34,182 bases of DNA from Ktedonobacteraceae bacterium (GCA_019240835.1 JAFAXQ010000053.1:1-34182); one strand, 5' to 3'. Positions 1 to 8,084 are shown, counted from the stretch's first letter. The notes: generated from the letters alone by a model not told the origin. Program-made: numbers and translations.

Positions 1-1
1 G

Positions 2-262
2 TCCAGAGGTGGCAGAATTGGGGATCAAACTCTTGCGCGTGCAACAGCCGGAACTGTTCACGTAGGCAAACGGGGAGGATATAAGGGGCATTATGACAAG
101 TCTATTGGTGAAGATATGGCGATTGATACGGGGCCGCTTCAATGGTATGCTCTGTGGCTAGGACGGAGCCTCACACTACATGACTCGGCATCTCGGCCCA
201 TGAACGCCCTTCTCAAGAGCACTCGTGATGGTCTTCAAGTCGACGACAAACTTATCTTCTGA
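2..262 (+). CDS. C-terminal fragment of an unrecognised protein, cut by the left window edge
   Basis: The frame starting at base 2 is open for 87 codons and ends in TGA at 260-262. The translated piece reads like a soluble protein tail: it has a glycine- and lysine-rich stretch near the start, then a mixed helical segment around LQWYALWLGRSLTLHD, and it ends in DDKLIF. I do not recognise the family. The support is only the length of the open frame and a plausible composition, so it could be chance. The gene's start and any domain lie outside the window. It runs in the same direction as the LuxR-type regulator about 350 bases downstream. Confidence 0.35.
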   Translation, partial: SRGGRIGDQTLARATAGTVHVGKRGGYKGHYDKSIGEDMAIDTGPLQWYALWLGRSLTLHDSASRPMNALLKSTRDGLQVDDKLIF

Positions 263-610
263 AATCCTTTCTTCAATCCGCACACACAAGAAGGGCAAAG
301 CCCAAGAACGTGCGCTCCTTCCCCAAGGCGAGTGGGCCGCCTCACATCACAGGGTCGCGCTCGACTGCTTTGGTATTCCTCCTGTTTTCACCGATGCCCC
401 TCCCGCGCTATCTGCCTCTAGAATACCTCCTGCATTTGTGATCGATTTGTGATGGGAAACGGTAGAGTTCTATTCCAGCATATGATATTATACTTGTGTT
501 ATTGACTATTGTTATATACTGCCTGATTGATTCCAAGGTATGAAATAGGTGTTTCGATGCTTCTCTAGTGCCACCTTCGACTCTGCTGGCTATGAAAAGG
601 AGATCCCAAG
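263..610. other. Intergenic region upstream of the MalT-type regulator
   Basis: No convincing gene is seen. A 75-codon frame at 225-452 lacks a good ribosome site and reads like low-order sequence. From about 480 to 525 the DNA turns AT-rich, with TATGAT and TATTAT at 481-491 and TATACT at 515-520. A promoter for the downstream regulator is likely here, but no -35/-10 pair with good spacing can be singled out. A short direct repeat at 435-453 is listed separately. The ribosome site AAGGAG at about 597-602 serves the GTG start at 611. Confidence 0.5.
435..453. promoter_or_regulatory. 11-bp-period direct repeat, possible regulator binding site
   Basis: TTTGTGAT occurs twice (435-442 and 446-453), separated by CGA, so the copies repeat every 11 bases, close to one helical turn. 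It lies about 160 bases upstream of the LuxR-type gene and just before the AT-rich part of its leader. Two half-sites on the same DNA face are typical of an activator or repressor site, but nothing links it to a named protein. Confidence 0.25.
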
Positions 611-2161
611 GTGCTTGAGCCACCCATCTTGCTGACCAGAGTGATGCTCCCTCCGCTTCGCACCCCTCTGCTTTCCCGCGCCCGCTTACTGGAGCGCATC
701 AGTGTGGCTTGGCCACTGGTCGTCATTTCTGCCTCTGCTGGTGCTGGGAAAACCACACTGCTGTCAACTTGGGCCAGATCGACAGACGACCGCGTGGGTT
801 GGCTTACCCTCACAGAAGCCGATAATGATCCCACTCGCTTCTGGAACATGGTTCTCACTGCCCTTCGATATCACAAGATGGGTGCTATCCTCCCTGATGG
901 ACGAGAACCACCTCTACCAGAGACCGAATTGCCACCATTGCTTGAGGCTGCGTGGACACATCTGCTTAATACACTGGTCGAGTCGGGTGAGAGAACGACG
1001 CTCATCCTGGATGACTATCAGGTGATCGAGGAGCCACTGGTGCATCAGTCCCTCGCGTTCCTGATCCAACATGCACCCCCGCCCTTACGCATTGTGCTTG
1101 CCACCCGCCATGATCCCCCTCTGCCCCTTCCCAGGCTTAGGGCACGGGGACAGTTGGTAGAACTGCGAGACGCGGATTTGCACCTTAGCCTGCCAGAAAC
1201 GGCAACGTTTCTCCAGATGATGATGGAAGAAGCGCTTACGGAGGGCGAGGTATTTCAACTTTTCCAGCGCACACAGGGCTGGGTCGCAGGTCTTCAGTTG
1301 GCAGTCTTAGCGATGCGAGCGCATCCTAACCGCTCCACCTTCATCCAAACCTTTAGCGGCACCCATCGTTTTTTGCTTGATTACCTGCGCCAGGAGATCC
1401 TTTCGCATCTGGATTCTGCTCACCAGGATTTCTTGTTACGCACTTCGATTGTCTCCTCCATGACCGCCAGCCTCGCCGAGCGTCTCACTGGCTGTGCCAA
1501 CTCTCAAAAAATGCTTGAGGAACTGGAACACGCTAATCTCTTCCTGATACCACTCTCCGAAGAGCGGCGTTGGTATGGCTACCATCCTCTCTTTCGAGAT
1601 GCTCTGCGTGCCCAGTTGCAAGCAACCATGCCTGAAACCGTGAAGAGCCTTCATCATCTCGCGTGTGACTGGTACGCAGAACAGAGCATGTTCACCGAGG
1701 CCCTCGAACAAGCTCTTTCGGGCACAGATTGGGCGCGTGCGATGGACCTGCTCTCTCGTGTCATTCGAGCAAATCAGGGCGAGGAGGGGTTGATCCCTCC
1801 CACATCTGCCCGCAAGCCGCTTTCCTCTGTGCTCTGCCACCTCGCCCACCAGGTAGATGAGGGGACCCTGACCAATTTTGCCTCTTCCCTCATCCTCGCG
1901 TACCAGTCCTGCAAGGCAGAGATGCTGCCCACTCCCAATGTGCAGACGATGCGCGAGAGCTTCCCCCAAGAGCATCTGACCCCACAAGAACGACGGGTAT
2001 TACTCCTGATGGCAGAAGGGGCATCGAACCAGGAAATTGCCCGTCGGTTGGTGATTGGACTCTCTACAGCGAAGAAACATGTCTCCCACCTGCTTGCTAA
2101 ACTTGGCGTACAGAGTCGAATCCAGGCCGTTCAAGAGGCACAAAAACGCCTGCTGCTCTAG
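611..2161 (+). CDS. Shortened MalT-type LuxR transcriptional regulator with STAND ATPase domain
   Basis: This is a cytoplasmic ATP-dependent transcription regulator of the MalT/LAL class. The N-terminal STAND NTPase has a Walker A loop ASAGAGKTT at residues 41-49 and a Walker B segment LILDD at 131-135. The winged-helix part follows to about residue 370. A LuxR helix-turn-helix occupies about 456-516, with LTPQERRVLLLMAEG and a recognition helix around STAKKHVSHLLAKLG. MalT relatives are usually about 850-900 residues because a long TPR-like sensor region sits between these parts; here only about 80 residues separate them, so the sensor is nearly absent. The GTG start is supported by AAGGAG upstream. 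The next gene starts 23 bases downstream on the same strand, so this regulator may control the sulfotransferase/MauE genes. The inducer is unknown. Confidence 0.88.
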   Translation: MLEPPILLTRVMLPPLRTPLLSRARLLERISVAWPLVVISASAGAGKTTLLSTWARSTDDRVGWLTLTEADNDPTRFWNMVLTALRYHKMGAILPDGREPPLPETELPPLLEAAWTHLLNTLVESGERTTLILDDYQVIEEPLVHQSLAFLIQHAPPPLRIVLATRHDPPLPLPRLRARGQLVELRDADLHLSLPETATFLQMMMEEALTEGEVFQLFQRTQGWVAGLQLAVLAMRAHPNRSTFIQTFSGTHRFLLDYLRQEILSHLDSAHQDFLLRTSIVSSMTASLAERLTGCANSQKMLEELEHANLFLIPLSEERRWYGYHPLFRDALRAQLQATMPETVKSLHHLACDWYAEQSMFTEALEQALSGTDWARAMDLLSRVIRANQGEEGLIPPTSARKPLSSVLCHLAHQVDEGTLTNFASSLILAYQSCKAEMLPTPNVQTMRESFPQEHLTPQERRVLLLMAEGASNQEIARRLVIGLSTAKKHVSHLLAKLGVQSRIQAVQEAQKRLLL

Positions 2162-2184
2162 GTCAGGCCCGACGTTTTCTCTCC

Positions 2185-4479
2185 TTGCCTCCCTTCAACA
2201 TGATCTTTGACAACGGAAACATGGGCGGCACCCATATGGACCCTTATTGGGGCACGCAAATGTGGGGGACGTGGGGACGAGACCCGAGGGGGCAAGACCA
2301 GGATGGGGAACCATTTGAGATTCCCATGCAAGGATTAGGCGTCTTCAGTTGCCTGAAGTCTGCTTGGCCCGGCTTTCATCCTGATTTTCGCGGGTTTGGG
2401 GGAGAAGAGGGCTACATTCATGAAAAGTTCCGACAGGCAGGCCACCGTACGCTGTGTCTGCCCTGGCTCCGCTGGATCCATCGCTTTGGCCGACCTGCTG
2501 GGGTAACCTATCCCTTCACACTGGAAGACCGAATCCGCAATTATGTGATCGGCTTTACTGAACTCGGGCTGGAACTGACCCCAATCCTTCAGCACTTCTC
2601 CCACTACCTGCCCCCACGTCACGTCATTGCTGTGACAGAGCAGGCCCGCTCTGAGATGCAAGAATCACGGAGGGTGCCTGTAGCGGAGAAGACCCTTCTG
2701 CCTGACATGCAGCTCCTGGTCTCCGTCGTGATCGTGGTCTATAACGGCGAACGCTATCTTGAGGCGGCGGTCAAGAGCATCCTGGAACAGACTTTACACC
2801 AGATCGAAGTCATCATTGTCAATGATGGCTCTACGGACACGACCGGACAGATCATCCAGGCGCTCGCCTGCGATCCGAGAGTCAGGCCAGTCCAGCAGAA
2901 TCATCTAGGTATTTCACGTGCCAAACACGCAGGGATAGCATTGGCCCAAGCAAAGTATATAGCCATGCAGGATGCAGATGATCTTTCCTTGCCAACGCGA
3001 CTGGAAAAACAGTATGCCCTCCTGCAACGCTGCCCTGATGTTGGCCTGGTCGCTACTTTGGCAGATCTGATCAACGAAGCAGGGGTCGTACAAGTGCTGA
3101 GCGAAGCAAGACAACAGCGCAGACAAGCACTGGGACGGATGAATGCTCACGAGTTACGGACGCTGTTGTTTCAGATGAATTGTTTCGTGCATGGTTCAGT
3201 GATGATGCAGAAGTCAGCCTGTCTGGCCGTAGGCAATTATCGTGAAGAGCTTTCACTGGCGGAAGACTATGATCTCTGGTTGCGCATGGCTGAACGCTCT
3301 GCATTGGCTCTTCTTCCCGAGATGTTGTATCAGTATCGTGTCCACGCGGACACCCTCTCGAACAAGCATGCTCCTTTGCAGCAGGCGAAGGCGCGTATTG
3401 TCAGAGAACTCGCACACGAACGGCTGCAAGTAGGAATGGATGTACTACAGCAAGGAGGAACGGCAGCCTTTTTGGCCAGATATGGAGCAGAACTCCAGGC
3501 CGCAGAACAGGCCAACGCCATTCGTCCGTCACGTCAGTTGATGGAGGCTCCCTCATCGCGCCCAGTTTTGAAGCCGAGAGGAAACCATGACGAGCTCGAA
3601 GACAGGGCAAGTGTCTCTGCCACGCTTCCGTTTCCTCTCGTCCCCTTCACTTTTTTGGAAAAGAGGACCGTCCAGCCCCAGACATCTTACCTGATCGCTT
3701 CGACCGCACGCACTGGAAGCTACCTGCTGTGTGAAGCCCTGTCACAGACTGGCTTGGCTGGGCGACCAACCGAATATTTTGTGGGAAGCATGATGCTTTC
3801 CTTGCAACGAGAATGGGGGATCTCTTCTTTGAGCGAGTACCTCAACAAAGTGCTGGAACTGGGCACAACTCCCAACGGCGTCTTTGGCATGAAGGCGCAT
3901 TTGAGTCAGTTTCGTCTTCTGCTCAGCGCGCTCCAGAAGATTGCCGTGGACCAGGGACTGACGGGAGAGGATCTGCTGTCAACCGTCTTTCCTCATCTTT
4001 CCTATATCTGGATCACACGCCGGGACAAGGTCCAGCAGGCGATCTCCTTTCTGAAGGCAGCGCAGACCAACCTCTGGTGGCTGACAGACCAACCTCCAGT
4101 TCCTGCGCCCCCGCCGAATGCAAAGATACCTCTGTTTGATTTCGAGGCGATTGACCGAGCAGTGCAGGCGATAGCGTTAGGGGAAAGCGCCTGGCAGGAG
4201 TATTTCAACGGTCATGCGATCACGCCTTTAGTGGTCACCTATGAAGATTTGATACAAACCTATGATGCAACTGCTCGCTCTGTTCTCTCCTATCTGAACA
4301 TCCCCATCCCTGCACATCTGGGGATTCTCGAACCTCGTATGAAGAAGCAGGCAGACGGGATTTCGCAGGAGTGGGCAGAGCGTTATCACAGTCTCAAGCG
4401 AGCACAGAAGGTCCCTCTCTCTATGCACAAGCGTCTTTCAAGCACCATCTCTCATCCCGCGGAAACGCGAGGGATGTGA
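2185..4479 (+). CDS. Three-module protein: truncated glycosyltransferase, GT2 glycosyltransferase, Stf0-type sulfotransferase
   Basis: Three modules are readable. Residues about 1-155 resemble the C-terminal half of a GT-A glycosyltransferase (FRGFGGEEGYIHEKFRQAG, then LCLPWLRWIHRFGRP); the nucleotide-binding half is missing. Residues about 178-400 form a GT2 domain with VSVVIVVYNGERYLEAAV at 179, NDGSTD at 213-218, DADD at 263-266 and EDYDLW near 360. Residues about 500-740 match Stf0 sulfotransferases: the PAPS-binding loop STARTGSYLL at 506-515, RPTEYF at 527-532, NGVFGMK, and TRRDKVQQAISFLKA. Stf0 enzymes move sulfate from PAPS to a sugar such as trehalose. A protein that adds a sugar and then sulfates it is a reasonable inference. 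The start is uncertain: TTG 2185, ATG 2200 and ATG 2221 are all possible and none has a strong ribosome site. It probably shares a transcript with the regulator upstream and MauE downstream. Confidence 0.85.
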   Translation: MPPFNMIFDNGNMGGTHMDPYWGTQMWGTWGRDPRGQDQDGEPFEIPMQGLGVFSCLKSAWPGFHPDFRGFGGEEGYIHEKFRQAGHRTLCLPWLRWIHRFGRPAGVTYPFTLEDRIRNYVIGFTELGLELTPILQHFSHYLPPRHVIAVTEQARSEMQESRRVPVAEKTLLPDMQLLVSVVIVVYNGERYLEAAVKSILEQTLHQIEVIIVNDGSTDTTGQIIQALACDPRVRPVQQNHLGISRAKHAGIALAQAKYIAMQDADDLSLPTRLEKQYALLQRCPDVGLVATLADLINEAGVVQVLSEARQQRRQALGRMNAHELRTLLFQMNCFVHGSVMMQKSACLAVGNYREELSLAEDYDLWLRMAERSALALLPEMLYQYRVHADTLSNKHAPLQQAKARIVRELAHERLQVGMDVLQQGGTAAFLARYGAELQAAEQANAIRPSRQLMEAPSSRPVLKPRGNHDELEDRASVSATLPFPLVPFTFLEKRTVQPQTSYLIASTARTGSYLLCEALSQTGLAGRPTEYFVGSMMLSLQREWGISSLSEYLNKVLELGTTPNGVFGMKAHLSQFRLLLSALQKIAVDQGLTGEDLLSTVFPHLSYIWITRRDKVQQAISFLKAAQTNLWWLTDQPPVPAPPPNAKIPLFDFEAIDRAVQAIALGESAWQEYFNGHAITPLVVTYEDLIQTYDATARSVLSYLNIPIPAHLGILEPRMKKQADGISQEWAERYHSLKRAQKVPLSMHKRLSSTISHPAETRGM

Positions 4480-4515
4480 TCCGGGAACGTTGTCTTCTCT
4501 ATCACAAGGGAGCAT

Positions 4516-6018
4516 ATGATGGATATTATTCTGTTGGTCATTCGTCTGCTGCTTTCGGCAGTCTTCTTGGTAGCCGGAATCGCCAAATTGGGGGATCTCA
4601 CAGGGTCCCGGCAAGCCTTACGCGACTTTGGGGTCCCTGCTCTTGTCGCCCAGCCCGCAGGAGTGCTGTTGCCACTCACTGAACTGGCGGTGGCGGTGGC
4701 GCTGATTCCGACGATTTCTACCTGGTGGGCAGCGGTGGTCTCCCTCGGTCTCTTCTTGCTTTTTGTCGCGGGCATCAGTTATAACCTGGCACGTGGGCGT
4801 ACCCCTGATTGTCATTGTTTTGGGCAGTTGCACTCCACTCCCGCTGGCCCATCCACGCTCATCCGTAATCTGGTGCTGGCCGCTCTGGCTGCTTCACTTG
4901 TCGTTCTTGGGCGCAAGAGCGTAGGGATCGACCTCTTTGGTTGGTTTGGTCAGCTTTCTCTTCGAGATCTGCTTGAACTCATTGGGACTATGATGGGGCT
5001 GGTGGCCCTCTCTGTCACCCTCTGGCTGCTCTTTCACGTTCTGCGCCAGCAGGGGCGGCTACTTTTACGGCTGGAAGCGATGGAGGCTGGGCTCACTGGC
5101 ACCCCTTCTGGCACGAGTCTGCCAACTGCCGGGCTACCTGTTGGCGTTCCTGCTCCCTCGTTTCGTCTGCCTGATATGGCGGGAGCAACAAGGACGTTGG
5201 AGGATCTGCTTGCCCTGGGCAAACCGGTGCTGCTGCTCTTTGCGTCTCCCAATTGCGGACCATGCGAGGCTATTTTCCCTGAAATGAGTCGATTGCAACG
5301 CGACCACGCGAAGGAACTGACAGTGGCTGTCATTAGTCAGGGGAGTAAGCAAGCCAACCAGAAGAAGGTGGCAGTGCATGGAATGGCCCAGGTGCTCTTG
5401 CAGGAGAAATATGAAGTGCAGACGGCCTATCAGGTCACAGGCACGCCTTCTCTCGTCCTCATTCGTCCCGATGGCACCATCGGCTCGCGCCTGGCTCAGG
5501 GGGCTGACGCCATTCGAGGGATCTTAGGAAGCTCTACTGGCTTCCCTGTGCTTGCTGGCTCGTCATCTCGCAATGGGCATGGGCCTCAGGCTGCCAGCCC
5601 GACCGGGCTTGCGCCCGGCGCACAAGCTCCCGATTTCAGTCTACCCGATCTCTCTGGCAAAACAGTTCGTCTCTCTGACTGGCTGGGAAGTCCGACGCTG
5701 CTGCTCTTCTGGCGACCCGGCTGCGGCTATTGTCAGCGGATGCTACCCGCGCTCCAAGCCTGGGAAGCAGACCCACCCTCGCATGCACCTCGCCTGCTGC
5801 TCATCTCTAGTGAGAGCGTACAGGCAAATCAGGCGATGGGACTGCACTCGCCCATTGTCCTCGATCCGTCTGGCATGAGTGTGGGCATGAAGTATGGAGC
5901 CACTGGAACGCCGATGGCGGTCCTCGTGGATGCGGAAGGTAGGGTTGCCTCGGAACTGGCGACAGGAGCAGAAGCAGTCCTCGCGCTGGCTGGGGTACAG
6001 GCCCCCTCGCCTGCATAA
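4516..6018 (+). CDS. MauE/DoxX-like membrane protein fused to two thioredoxin-like domains
   Basis: Residues 1-135 form a four-helix MauE/DoxX-type membrane domain with the family's CHCFG motif (Cys99, Cys101). MauE-like proteins act in disulfide or redox handling of exported proteins. A further membrane segment lies at about 150-175. Two TlpA/AhpC-like thioredoxin domains follow: about 207-340, with active site CGPC at 247-250 and cis-proline TGTPS at 308-312; and about 365-495, with CGYC at 403-406 and TGTPM at 463-467. Both CxxC pairs are intact. In many genomes MauE and its thioredoxin partner are separate genes, so one protein carrying the membrane module and two thioredoxins is unusual. 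The side of the membrane on which the thioredoxins act cannot be fixed by eye. ATG 4516 or 4519 follows AAGGGAG. It lies 36 bases after the sulfotransferase gene and is probably co-transcribed. Confidence 0.85.
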   Translation: MMDIILLVIRLLLSAVFLVAGIAKLGDLTGSRQALRDFGVPALVAQPAGVLLPLTELAVAVALIPTISTWWAAVVSLGLFLLFVAGISYNLARGRTPDCHCFGQLHSTPAGPSTLIRNLVLAALAASLVVLGRKSVGIDLFGWFGQLSLRDLLELIGTMMGLVALSVTLWLLFHVLRQQGRLLLRLEAMEAGLTGTPSGTSLPTAGLPVGVPAPSFRLPDMAGATRTLEDLLALGKPVLLLFASPNCGPCEAIFPEMSRLQRDHAKELTVAVISQGSKQANQKKVAVHGMAQVLLQEKYEVQTAYQVTGTPSLVLIRPDGTIGSRLAQGADAIRGILGSSTGFPVLAGSSSRNGHGPQAASPTGLAPGAQAPDFSLPDLSGKTVRLSDWLGSPTLLLFWRPGCGYCQRMLPALQAWEADPPSHAPRLLLISSESVQANQAMGLHSPIVLDPSGMSVGMKYGATGTPMAVLVDAEGRVASELATGAEAVLALAGVQAPSPA

Positions 6019-6035
6019 TCGGAAGAGAAAAACTA

Positions 6036-6073
6036 GCGAGAGAGTCTGCTGTCTGTTTAGCGGACTCTCTCGT
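6036..6073. terminator. Bidirectional intrinsic terminator between convergent genes
   Basis: A 15-bp hairpin has arms 6036-6050 and 6059-6073, two wobble pairs (one of them the outermost pair) and an 8-base loop. It starts 18 bases after the MauE-fusion stop. Read on the minus strand it is followed by a T-run (complement of the A-run at about 6027-6032), so it is a good terminator for the molybdenum enzyme gene. On the plus strand there is no T-run after the stem, so stopping there may be weaker. Confidence 0.75.
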
Positions 6074-6142
6074 CTAGAGAGAGTGATCCACGAGCAATTG
6101 GAAGCGCGTTTCTTCGCTCACCCTATGAACTTCACTAGCATG

Positions 6143-7795
6143 TCACATCACATCCACACTGATGGTATGATACCCTGACGAGCCATCAGGCAGAGGCGGA
6201 GCCTCAGCAGGATCCTGGACGTTGCCCTCCATATCAATGGCACGTACGACAATCGTATACGATCCTTTTGCGGGCTGCCAGACAAGCTCCCACAGCACCC
6301 AGGTGAGAGCAGATAGGGGACGTTTGGGCAGTGCTTTTTGCCAGGTTGTACCCGCATCAAGACTGACATCCACTTCGCTGATACCTTTGTCGCCCGAAAA
6401 AGCTACACCAGCAATGTAGGTCAGTCTGCCCGCTGGCAGTGTCGAGCCGATGAGCGGCGTGTCAATGCGCGCCGTCATACGAATAGGGGCGGCATCGCTC
6501 CAGCCGCGCTGTTGCCAGTAGCCCTGGTAGTCGCTGTTGACAACCTCAATGCGCGTTATCCATTTCACATGCTTCATGCCATAGATACCAGGGACCAGTA
6601 GACGTGCAGGAAAGCCGTGTCCCTGGGGAAGCGTCTGGCCGTTCATGCGCACCGCTACCAGTGTTGTCGGCTCCACAGCCTTCGTCAGATGAATACTATC
6701 ACTATAGTCGTCGACAGCATACAGTACCACCTTGCTTGCTCCTGGCTTCACTCCTCCAGCACGCGCTAGTAGGTCGGCAAGCGGAATCCCCTTCCACAGC
6801 GCATTGCTCATGTACTGACCCCCAACCTCGTTGCTAATGCACATCATCGACTCGTACTGTTGCTTTCTAGGCAAAGCCAGCAAACCTTGGTAGGTCAGGG
6901 TATAGGGAGACATGACCTCTCCCTCGACTCGTAAAGACCAGTTAGCCGCGTCAACCACAGGGTCGGAAAAAAGATTTTTCGACACGATATAATACCGATC
7001 ATTCGGGGTTATTTCGCTTGAGAGCAACGGGGCAGGGTGAATCTCGCCGTACTGGGGATGCGGCGGCACTATCTTAGGCGTGAACTGCGTAGCTAAGCGC
7101 GACTTCACGGCGTTATTTGATGGAGCTATACCTGCTCCGAAGCCATCGCTAATAAAGCGCCACGCCAGTACGCCCAACACCCCTATACCCGCGACTTCCA
7201 GTACACGCCATAAGATGGTGCGGCGAGAGAGGTTCTCTTCGAGGTTACTTCCTGATAGCGCATACGTTTGTAGATAGCGTTGCAGCAGCCAATTATAAGT
7301 GGACACAAACAAAAGTCCAAAAGTCAGGCCCACCACTGCCAGACTGAGCATTGTGTCACCCAGGCCAATAACCAATTGTGCGCCGAAGAGTCCGGCACCA
7401 GTCAGCGGCATGAACACAAAACCCGTTAGTAGCCAGAGTACGAGTGCGACTATGATACCCGTCGTCCAGTGTAGCCACTGCTGCGTACCTTGCTTCATTG
7501 TGGCGACGAGCAGGGCGCATAAGCCACCACTTAGCGCAAACACCAGACATTGCCCTACCATGATGCCATAGAAGAGATAGTATTTGGCATCAGCGCCTAT
7601 AAGCTGATGCAGATAGTCAAAAAGTGGCGGCGGCATGAGCTGCGTCAAAGCCGAGCCAAATACTTCAGGTAGCGAGATACCGTGCAGCGTCACGTTCAAG
7701 AAAAGCATGAGGGCCGTGGCAATTACGCCAGCGACCAGACCTGCTAGCAACCCTCTAGTGAAGAGCCGCCTACGTGGTAACGCTAGTATTTTCAT
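6143..7795 (-). CDS. Membrane-anchored sulfite-oxidase-family molybdopterin oxidoreductase
   Basis: The N-terminal 215 residues carry about five hydrophobic segments (roughly 13-37, 70-98, 106-129, 136-166 and 195-213). Residues about 270-430 form a sulfite oxidase/YedY-type molybdopterin domain: SLRVEGEV, then MMCISNEVGG with Cys319 as the expected molybdenum ligand, then GHGFPARLLVPGIYGMKHVK with the conserved Lys and Arg. Residues about 435-550 look like the Ig-like Mo-co dimerisation domain (YIAGVAFSGDKGISEVDVSLD). The enzyme should oxidise or reduce a small sulfur or oxygen compound outside the membrane; the true substrate is unknown. No clear heme ligand set is visible in the membrane part. 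The ATG at 7795 has GAGGGGG upstream on the minus strand. It is transcribed toward the MauE fusion. Confidence 0.88.
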   Translation of the reverse strand: MKILALPRRRLFTRGLLAGLVAGVIATALMLFLNVTLHGISLPEVFGSALTQLMPPPLFDYLHQLIGADAKYYLFYGIMVGQCLVFALSGGLCALLVATMKQGTQQWLHWTTGIIVALVLWLLTGFVFMPLTGAGLFGAQLVIGLGDTMLSLAVVGLTFGLLFVSTYNWLLQRYLQTYALSGSNLEENLSRRTILWRVLEVAGIGVLGVLAWRFISDGFGAGIAPSNNAVKSRLATQFTPKIVPPHPQYGEIHPAPLLSSEITPNDRYYIVSKNLFSDPVVDAANWSLRVEGEVMSPYTLTYQGLLALPRKQQYESMMCISNEVGGQYMSNALWKGIPLADLLARAGGVKPGASKVVLYAVDDYSDSIHLTKAVEPTTLVAVRMNGQTLPQGHGFPARLLVPGIYGMKHVKWITRIEVVNSDYQGYWQQRGWSDAAPIRMTARIDTPLIGSTLPAGRLTYIAGVAFSGDKGISEVDVSLDAGTTWQKALPKRPLSALTWVLWELVWQPAKGSYTIVVRAIDMEGNVQDPAEAPPLPDGSSGYHTISVDVM

Positions 7796-8084
7796 AGCAG
7801 AAGCCCCCTCTATTGCACATTGTAGAGGATAGAAAGAAAGTTATCCATAGTTTTACACGTGGCGTAGGACGAAAATTTACACAGAGTTCCCTACGTGTTT
7901 CCCCGCTCTTGAAGGCAGAGTTACTATAGATTTACCCGTTTAAAACTTTCGTACTTTTCCCGATTTCATAACCAAATACCTCTGCTATGTTCCCCTTAGA
8001 CATAATATCAGATCCTTTTTTGATATTCTTGATTTTTGGAGAACATCCCCAATTAGGGGTATACAGTCGGAGGCTAGCGAAATT
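7796..8084. other. Divergent intergenic region between molybdenum enzyme and GT2 genes
   Basis: About 290 bases, AT-rich toward the right. An imperfect inverted pair of ACACGT(A)GG-like motifs lies at 7855-7868 and 7890-7898. Near 8003-8026 there is AATATCA...TGATATT, and at about 8048-8060 CCCC-AATTA-GGGG sits in front of TATACA (8061-8066). The last could be a palindrome within a promoter for the GT2 gene, but the -35 match (TTGGAG) is poor. GGAGG at 8069-8073 is the likely ribosome site for the ATG at 8085. Confidence 0.4.
7807..7828 (-). promoter_or_regulatory. Hairpin covering the Shine-Dalgarno of the molybdenum enzyme gene
   Basis: On the minus-strand transcript CCTCTA and TAGAGG form a 6-bp stem (7 with a wobble) around a 10-base loop, directly upstream of the ATG at 7795. 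The downstream arm shares bases with the purine-rich ribosome site. When folded it would limit translation. No known riboswitch class is recognised; this is inferred from base pairing alone. Confidence 0.4.

Noticed and set aside
225-452. Plus-strand frame of 75 codons
   Set aside because: No ribosome site, overlaps the more plausible edge frame, and its composition is not protein-like in the second half.
1436-1987. Minus-strand frame of 183 codons inside the MalT-type regulator
   Set aside because: Antisense to a clear STAND/LuxR coding sequence; no motif of its own.
4452-4478. GC-rich hairpin at the end of the sulfotransferase gene
   Set aside because: CATCCCGCG and CGCGAGGGATG pair with a bulge, but the hairpin lies within coding sequence and no T-run follows, so I do not call it a terminator.
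8003-8026. AATATCA...TGATATT inverted repeat
   Set aside because: Short AT-rich arms are expected by chance in this AT-rich leader, and it is not tied to a credible promoter.
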